Part shown: piece after piece, positions 59,002 to 64,000 of the stretch
Numbering within the stretch: position 1 is the stretch's first letter
Layout: every line of letters starts with the position of its first letter
DNA from: Cyathus striatus
Taxonomy: Eukaryota; Basidiomycota; Agaricomycetes; Agaricales; Nidulariaceae
Direction: 5' to 3'
Assembly (NCBI GenBank): GCA_025738555.1
Contig: JAOVFP010000001.1
Span: 1-64,000 of the forward strand
DNA: 64,000 nt
The notes under the pieces: model-generated
What the model saw: the letters and a program-made list of their open reading frames with translations, nothing else
Databases searched by the model: none
Told to the model about the DNA's origin: nothing
Translations under genes and position numbers: made by a program

Positions 59002-60614
59002 TTGCTTCATATGCACAATATGTCCAGCAGGCCAAAAACTGGCAATGAGCTATTCAGTCTTGTGAAGGATGATATAGTATACATGCAAGGCACTTATGGA
59101 GTGGATACAATCGCCATAACTACTGACGATGGTCCTGATGGGAAAAAAATGCGACGTCTACATGGAGCAGCATATCCCCATATTGCTACTTTTGTGTGCT
59201 GGGCTCATCAAAGTGGTCTTATGACTGGAAACTATCTCGCCATAAAAGCACCATTTATGTCATCCGCTGCAAGAGCAATGGATGTTATCAAATGGTTCAA
59301 TAATCATCAGCGGGCCCTTGATCTCTTATGTGGGCAACAACTATGCACAAATGGACATGTTCTCGCTCTTATCCTTCCTGATGTAACACGCTGGACTGGG
59401 TATTACTGTGCGTTGCAACGACTTCATTCACAATCATCCGCAGTTATGGGGTGTGTGGCTGCAAATAAACAACAGCTACTTGTTGCAGCAGGAACACAAG
59501 TGGATCTTAAGGCCAAAGCACTACAGATTATTACAGTCTGTTATGACGAGCAGTTCTGGAAGGATCTTGAGAAGTACAATACTCTAATCTCTCTTCACAG
59601 TGGTAAATACTAATTTAAACAATTCCAGGATTATTTTGCACCTTGAGCCGCTGGCAATTGCAGCAAACATTTTACAAGCCCCAGCATGCCGCTTGGATCA
59701 TGTGTTACTGACACTTGCAAAGCTGTTTTGCTTTTTTGAGACACTTCGTGGTGGAGACGATACAACTATCCAGAGAACGATGCATGCATCCCTCGAGTGC
59801 CGATGGAACAATGCAGATCAGGAGCTTTTTATTCTTGCAGTATTTTTTAATCCCTATGTAAGGATGAGATGCTTTGATCCCGAGACCCTCACACAGTTTG
59901 ATTTGTTTCATATGGTTTGACGTGTCTATGAGCGGCTATTTCGTCAATCAGCACATGGAGATTTTAGCTTTATGACCGCATTTGATGATTATTATTCAGA
60001 GGTTGGTCAGTTCTCGCCTGATTCAATGTATCTTTCAGGATTTGAAGCAGAATATCATGCTAGTGTAAGTGTTTCTATTTTATTTTCATATTACAGCTTA
60101 AAACATATTTTAATAGGGTCGTGAAATTAGCTTTATCGACATATGGAAGAAACTAAGTGGCGCAGTATCTGTACAGACTGGTAGGTCTGGGTTTGTGAAG
60201 CTAGCAATTCGGATTTTGAGTATGGTCCCCAGCTCTGCTGGAACTGAGTGTGTCTTTAGCACATTCAGTCTCACACATACAAAGACACGGAATCGTATCA
60301 GCCCACAGAAAGTGCATGATGCAACTTTGGTTTGCATGAGTCGACGCCGTGCACATATTGCTGCAGGTCTGGTTCCACAGCGGAAGAAACACAAGTTTGG
60401 TGAAGATGTTCCGCAAATGGCTATCTCAACCATCGTCCCATTACCAAATCTAGCAATTACTCCTCTCCTCATGGTATCAGACGAAGAAGATGTATGTCCT
60501 GATGCTGAGGTATCAGCAACAGGCGAGCCAACAGACTTTCAGGGAATATCAAATCAGCTGATTGATGCTGCAATGGCTGATTTTGAAACCGACATTCTTG
60601 ACAACACTAGATGA
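59002..60614 (+). pseudogene. hAT transposase, truncated and interrupted
   Basis: Recognisable segments: SLVKDDIVYMQGTYGVDTIA, then TDDGPDGKKMRRLHGAAYPH and FVCWAHQSG (the conserved D..W/K..C.AH region of hAT transposases), LALILPDVTRWTGYYCALQR, LEPLAIAANILQAPACRLD, and the C-terminal dimerisation region SSAGTECVFSTFSLTHTKTR followed by NRISPQKVHDATL. An intron at about 60066-60117 (GTAAGT..AATAG) precedes the C-terminal exon. Lesions: no BED finger or N-terminal half, a frame change at about 59600-59625, and an in-frame TGA at about 59918 that would be CGA before C-to-T at CpG. Not functional as it stands. The element's own ends were not found. Confidence 0.8.
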
Positions 60615-60740
60615 CTTCCCATAAGGATTTAGAGAGAATCTAGCCAGCTATAATTTTAAGGTCCGAGTCCCGACTGATCACATGATTCCCACTACCTTTT
60701 AAGGTAGTTGGGTATTGGGGACCTCTGGATTACCGTAAAA
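60615..60740. repeat. Hairpin-bearing dispersed block, copy 2
   Basis: At 60688-60712 the same ATTCCCACTACCTTTTAAGG..TAGTTGGG hairpin as at 47 kb. It ends directly at the target duplication CGTAAAA (60734-60740) of the next element, so that element may have inserted into a copy of this repeat. Confidence 0.65.
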
Positions 60741-62341
60741 GCAGTCTCCTTCCCAGACCCTATAGGATGTCTCGATCCTAGAGCGGTACACAATTTTTAT
60801 TCCGAGTTCATGAGTTATTTGGGAAACTCTTAAGTAGTTTTGATTGACCAATCATATCACTTTATTTGATCATTCTCTTTTTGGAAATGGGTACCTTTGA
60901 ACTTTAATTCGGTGAGACATCCTATAGGGTCTGGCATATAACATATACAAATAGGAGGGTCGAGCTGACCGCCGCAGAGGCTGAGTTTGAATTGACCATT
61001 TCCAAAAACAGATGACGCATCAAGAGTTTCGATAGCATTACTTAGCATCACCTCGCGTCGATTAAAGAGATCCATACATAACTCGTGACGACAATGATGG
61101 TGGACAACATAGACTACAAGAACATTTAATGAGCTTAGTTATTCAATTGCGACACTGACCATCCCAAACAAATCTGTACTATACACTGTTCCACTGCTCC
61201 GCAAGTGCGCACCGTCAGTAAATAATAAATCCTGTACTTCGTCCTCCTTGAAGTCATCAGGAATATCAGGAGATTTTTCCCGATATGCAGGTGAAACTTA
61301 AAAGGCCCTGAGCAGGTATAGACACGCTGATACCATTGAAGAAAACGAGAAACTTCAGCAGGAGTGGCGGATCTCTAACTTTCCAATTGTTTAGAATGAA
61401 CTTCCAGACCTCGAATTTTGACAGAGGGCTCAATATCTTTTGAATGCTGAAACAAATGTTGGAACATTGAGTCTACTGTCAAATAGAAGCAAGATTGGCC
61501 ATAGGATATTGCAAACTTCATTTAGACTTCATTCAGAATGTGTTTTGGTCCTCAGAAGTGTTGCAGATGTTAGTAGTTACCAAGCTATTGGTATATCTTT
61601 TGGTAAGAGCTCGTTTGTCTCGGGACTAACAATGATCATTTTGTATTCAAAGTTTTTGGTAGCCTAAGGTGTAATTAGTATCCACTATAACTTGTATTTG
61701 TGTGTACTAACCAAGTTCAAACAAGCTTGTAGTTGTAGCAGTGTCTCAACTCTCTCCCAATGAACATGCCATTCTTTCCTGTTTTACTCAGTGACTCTAT
61801 ATGTTGCTTCCCTGTGATTATAATAAGTATATTTTCTTCTGGACAGAAAATGAGCGGCACTCAGAAAGTCAATATCTTCCCAAGGCTTGTTCCAACGATT
61901 GAAATAGCTTCACTATCACTTTTGAGGGCAGCCTCACCACATTTCTTTTCCAGAAACACTGCCATATACCAAACATGTCAAATATTCTGCTTCGAATGTC
62001 GACAACTGAAGGGATTGGAGTCATACAGATTGCAATGAAATTGACACACGTCGACGCGATTCCCCCCTGAGCATTTACTTTCATACTCAGAATGATGTCG
62101 GCGAGCTGGCCATCAAGGTGGCTGTGGTGTTTGTATATGTTATATGCCAGACCCTATAGGATGTCTCACCGAATTAAAGTTCAAAGTACCCAATTCCAAA
62201 AAGGGAATTGATCGATTCAAACGATATGATTGGTTGATTACAATGGCTTAAATATTTTACTTATCACCTTACGAACTTGAATTAAAAATTGTGTACCGCT
62301 CTAGGATCGAGACATCCTATAGGGTCTGGGAAGGAGACTGC
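60741..62341. mobile_element. 1.6-kb element with about 210-bp terminal inverted repeats
   Basis: Left arm 60741-60951 and right arm 62130-62341 are inverted copies of each other (GCAGTCTCCTTCCCAGACCC at the outer end, GGCATATAACATATACAAA at the inner end), with modest divergence in the middle. Each arm itself contains CAGACCCTATAGGATGTCTC twice, in opposite orientations. Flanked by CGTAAAA on both sides (60734-60740, 62342-62348), a 7-bp target duplication. Long inverted ends and no transposase suggest a Mutator-like non-autonomous element. The interior has minus-strand coding-like frames (for example about 61869-62084, and SPDIPDDFKEDEVQDLLFTD near 61250) of unknown origin, possibly captured host sequence. 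Confidence 0.75.
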
Positions 62342-62348
62342 CGTAAAA

Positions 62349-64000
62349 GTCAATTTGTGGATCGCAGGTCAGGGTCTCACTTTCTGGCGATATGATTGGT
62401 CGAAGCCTGTTTATGCTCCGTGATTGGTTGGTCAATCGATCACTTGTGACATTCTGTGCCACAGGGCGATTGTCAATATTGATTTTCTCTTATTCAGTTT
62501 ACTTACTGAGTACTAACCACCTTCCACACCCTGAAACAAACCTAACAGTTGCAGTGTATTGCCCATTCATACTTCCACACGGATTCTGAAAATGAGGGCA
62601 GGAGGGTAGGGAAGCATACTAGGAGAAACAGGTGTATAGGTTTGTGCTTTCATTATCATGTAGATGTGAGCTAATGATCATGTTTGAACATGTACATCTA
62701 TCCATATTCATTGTGTCGGATGGACCCCTGCTTTTGAGACAGCAACTTCCTGTCCCTCCTCTGCCTCCTGGAGCTCAACAGCTACCTCATCTCCCACTAC
62801 AAGCAGTCTCACCTCTTCTACTTCTTGCACAACTTATCAGCATATTCACGGGTGAGCCAGAGGCCAATCCAGGCTTGAACTCCCTGTCCTGTCATATCAA
62901 TATGTCAATGCTGTACCATTGACATCCCAGCACAACCATGCCACCAACATCTTTACCTCCCCTCCCTCCCCTTCACCTCCTCACACCAGCATGGTAGTGG
63001 TCTCGACTCTAGACCACCACCATTGCCACCACCTCACCTTGGACTTGTGCTCACAACTGGCATTACCTCAACAATCCCCAGCAAAAGTCCTCATCGTTGA
63101 CAGTGGCCAGTCCAGGCTCAGACTTGCCCACAAAACCAATAATCCGACTCACTCTGTATATGCTACCGTGGAAAGCTACAGGTACATTTTGTCACCTCGC
63201 TGCTCTGGCAAGTCATAAGTGATATGATGACTTGTTTGTACCTTGTGCCGACACAATGCGAGATGCTACAAATCGAAGAGTTCCACCATGCCCTCACTCC
63301 TCCCCCTCTGGCTCAAAATCCTACACACACACATGCACCCTGTACCCACCACTTCCTCCACTCACCAGCAATCAACATGCTTCCGCGAGCCTGGAAACAT
63401 GCAGGATCTCTTCAGCTTCATTGATAGTCATACTATCATCATTGGTGTACTCTCCTCTTCACCTCCCCCGTTGTCATTGTCATCCCTGCTCGTCATTGTC
63501 TTTCTCCCTCGTTGCTATCACTTCCTCATTGTCATCTTCTCCCTCTAGCAATTGTCTTCTCCCCTTGTCCTCATCTCCCTGCCCTTTTCGTCATATTCCA
63601 CCCATTCTCTTGGCTCCCCTCTTGGCTCCCTTGTCATCCTCTCGGGCCCTTCGCCTTTCTCATAACTGATTGGCTGCCTTGGCGTCAGTGAGACCCCTCC
63701 GTCTCTCGTAGTTACATAGAATAGAGGCCTTATTATTCTCGCTTACAGGATAGAATAGTATATTATTTCTGCACATAGCTACAATATATATTATCTATGA
63801 TCTCTCACTAGTCAAATTGTTGAGGTAGTGGGCTATGCCGCTTGCCGGCCCTATTTCTTTATATGTTACAAACACATACAGTTCATCTATTGTCATACGA
63901 GGTGGGCTGAAACCTATAGAGTACATGATGGATCTACATAATACAGTGAGGTACACACTACATAGAATTCGATATCGTCTGTAAGGAATCTTTAATAGTG
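62349..64000. other. Unresolved right end; C/T-rich tract and dispersed repeat
   Basis: From about 62740 to 63670 the plus strand is strongly C/T-rich with overlapping frames rich in Pro, His, Ser and Leu (for example LTPPPLAQNPTHTHAPCTHH). It may be the gag-like or tail part of a retroelement, but there is no conserved motif. The block at 63822-63865 (GGTAGTGGGCTATGCCGCTT, then GCCGGCCCTATTTCT) repeats 51711-51755. The window ends without another gene. Confidence 0.35.

Overview
This window is the left end of a fungal chromosome. It opens with 18 uninterrupted copies of the C-rich telomere repeat AACCCT (complement TTAGGG). The gene content points to an agaricomycete basidiomycete: many introns of about 46-65 bp, F-box, BTB, SET and GPCR families typical of mushroom-forming fungi, intron-containing tRNA genes, and hAT-like transposon remnants. 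I cannot name the species from the sequence alone.

Layout. Positions 1-1.7 kb are telomere, a subtelomeric tandem repeat and AT-rich sequence. From 1.7 to 3.5 kb lies a broken F-box gene. From 4.4 to 8.1 kb lies an eight-exon mitochondrial Lon protease gene with an apparent -1 frameshift in its low-complexity leader. From 8.7 to 9.7 kb lies a gene for a small protein with two SH3 domains. From 10.9 to 16.9 kb are three tandem seven-transmembrane receptor genes of the Git3/cAMP-receptor-like type, with five internal exons of identical length. From 17.4 to 18 kb is a doubtful gene. A double-BTB gene (19.2-20.6 kb) sits between two intron-containing tRNA-Glu genes with different anticodons (CTC and TTC). 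A ten-exon FAD monooxygenase gene (22.0-24.2 kb) has a triplicated promoter motif. A secreted, probably GPI-anchored protein (25.2-26.5 kb, minus) and a frameshifted kinase-like gene (28.7-30.0 kb, minus) follow.

From 30 to 38 kb the gene density is low, but this stretch holds a pair of tiny three-exon genes (33.4-34.7 kb, minus) that encode stand-alone double-stranded-RNA-binding-domain proteins of 69 and 78 residues. It also holds two small genes for disordered proteins. From 37.9 to 44.7 kb there is an inverted, partly decayed copy of the 1.7-5.4 kb region (F-box gene plus the 5' end of the Lon gene, intron included), interrupted by an intact short-chain dehydrogenase gene. A 395-bp CACTA-like MITE lies just upstream of the duplicated F-box gene, and the other F-box copies show the empty site.

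From 45.9 to 64 kb there are genes for a Ser/Thr-rich CsbD-like protein, a SET-domain protein and a decayed disordered-protein gene split by a 1.49-kb inverted-repeat transposon. The rest is mostly mobile DNA: a 1.97-kb inverted-repeat element packed with a TGAGCGTGA motif that appears to be decaying at CpG, a truncated hAT transposase, a 1.6-kb element with about 210-bp terminal inverted repeats, and shared dispersed repeats.

The intact single-copy-looking genes (Lon, SH3, GPCRs, BTB, monooxygenase, secreted protein, dehydrogenase, SET) are interleaved with duplicated and decaying families, as expected near a telomere. The items I find most worth following up are the dsRBD-only gene pair, the conserved GPCR array, the CpG-decaying motif element and the inverted segmental duplication.
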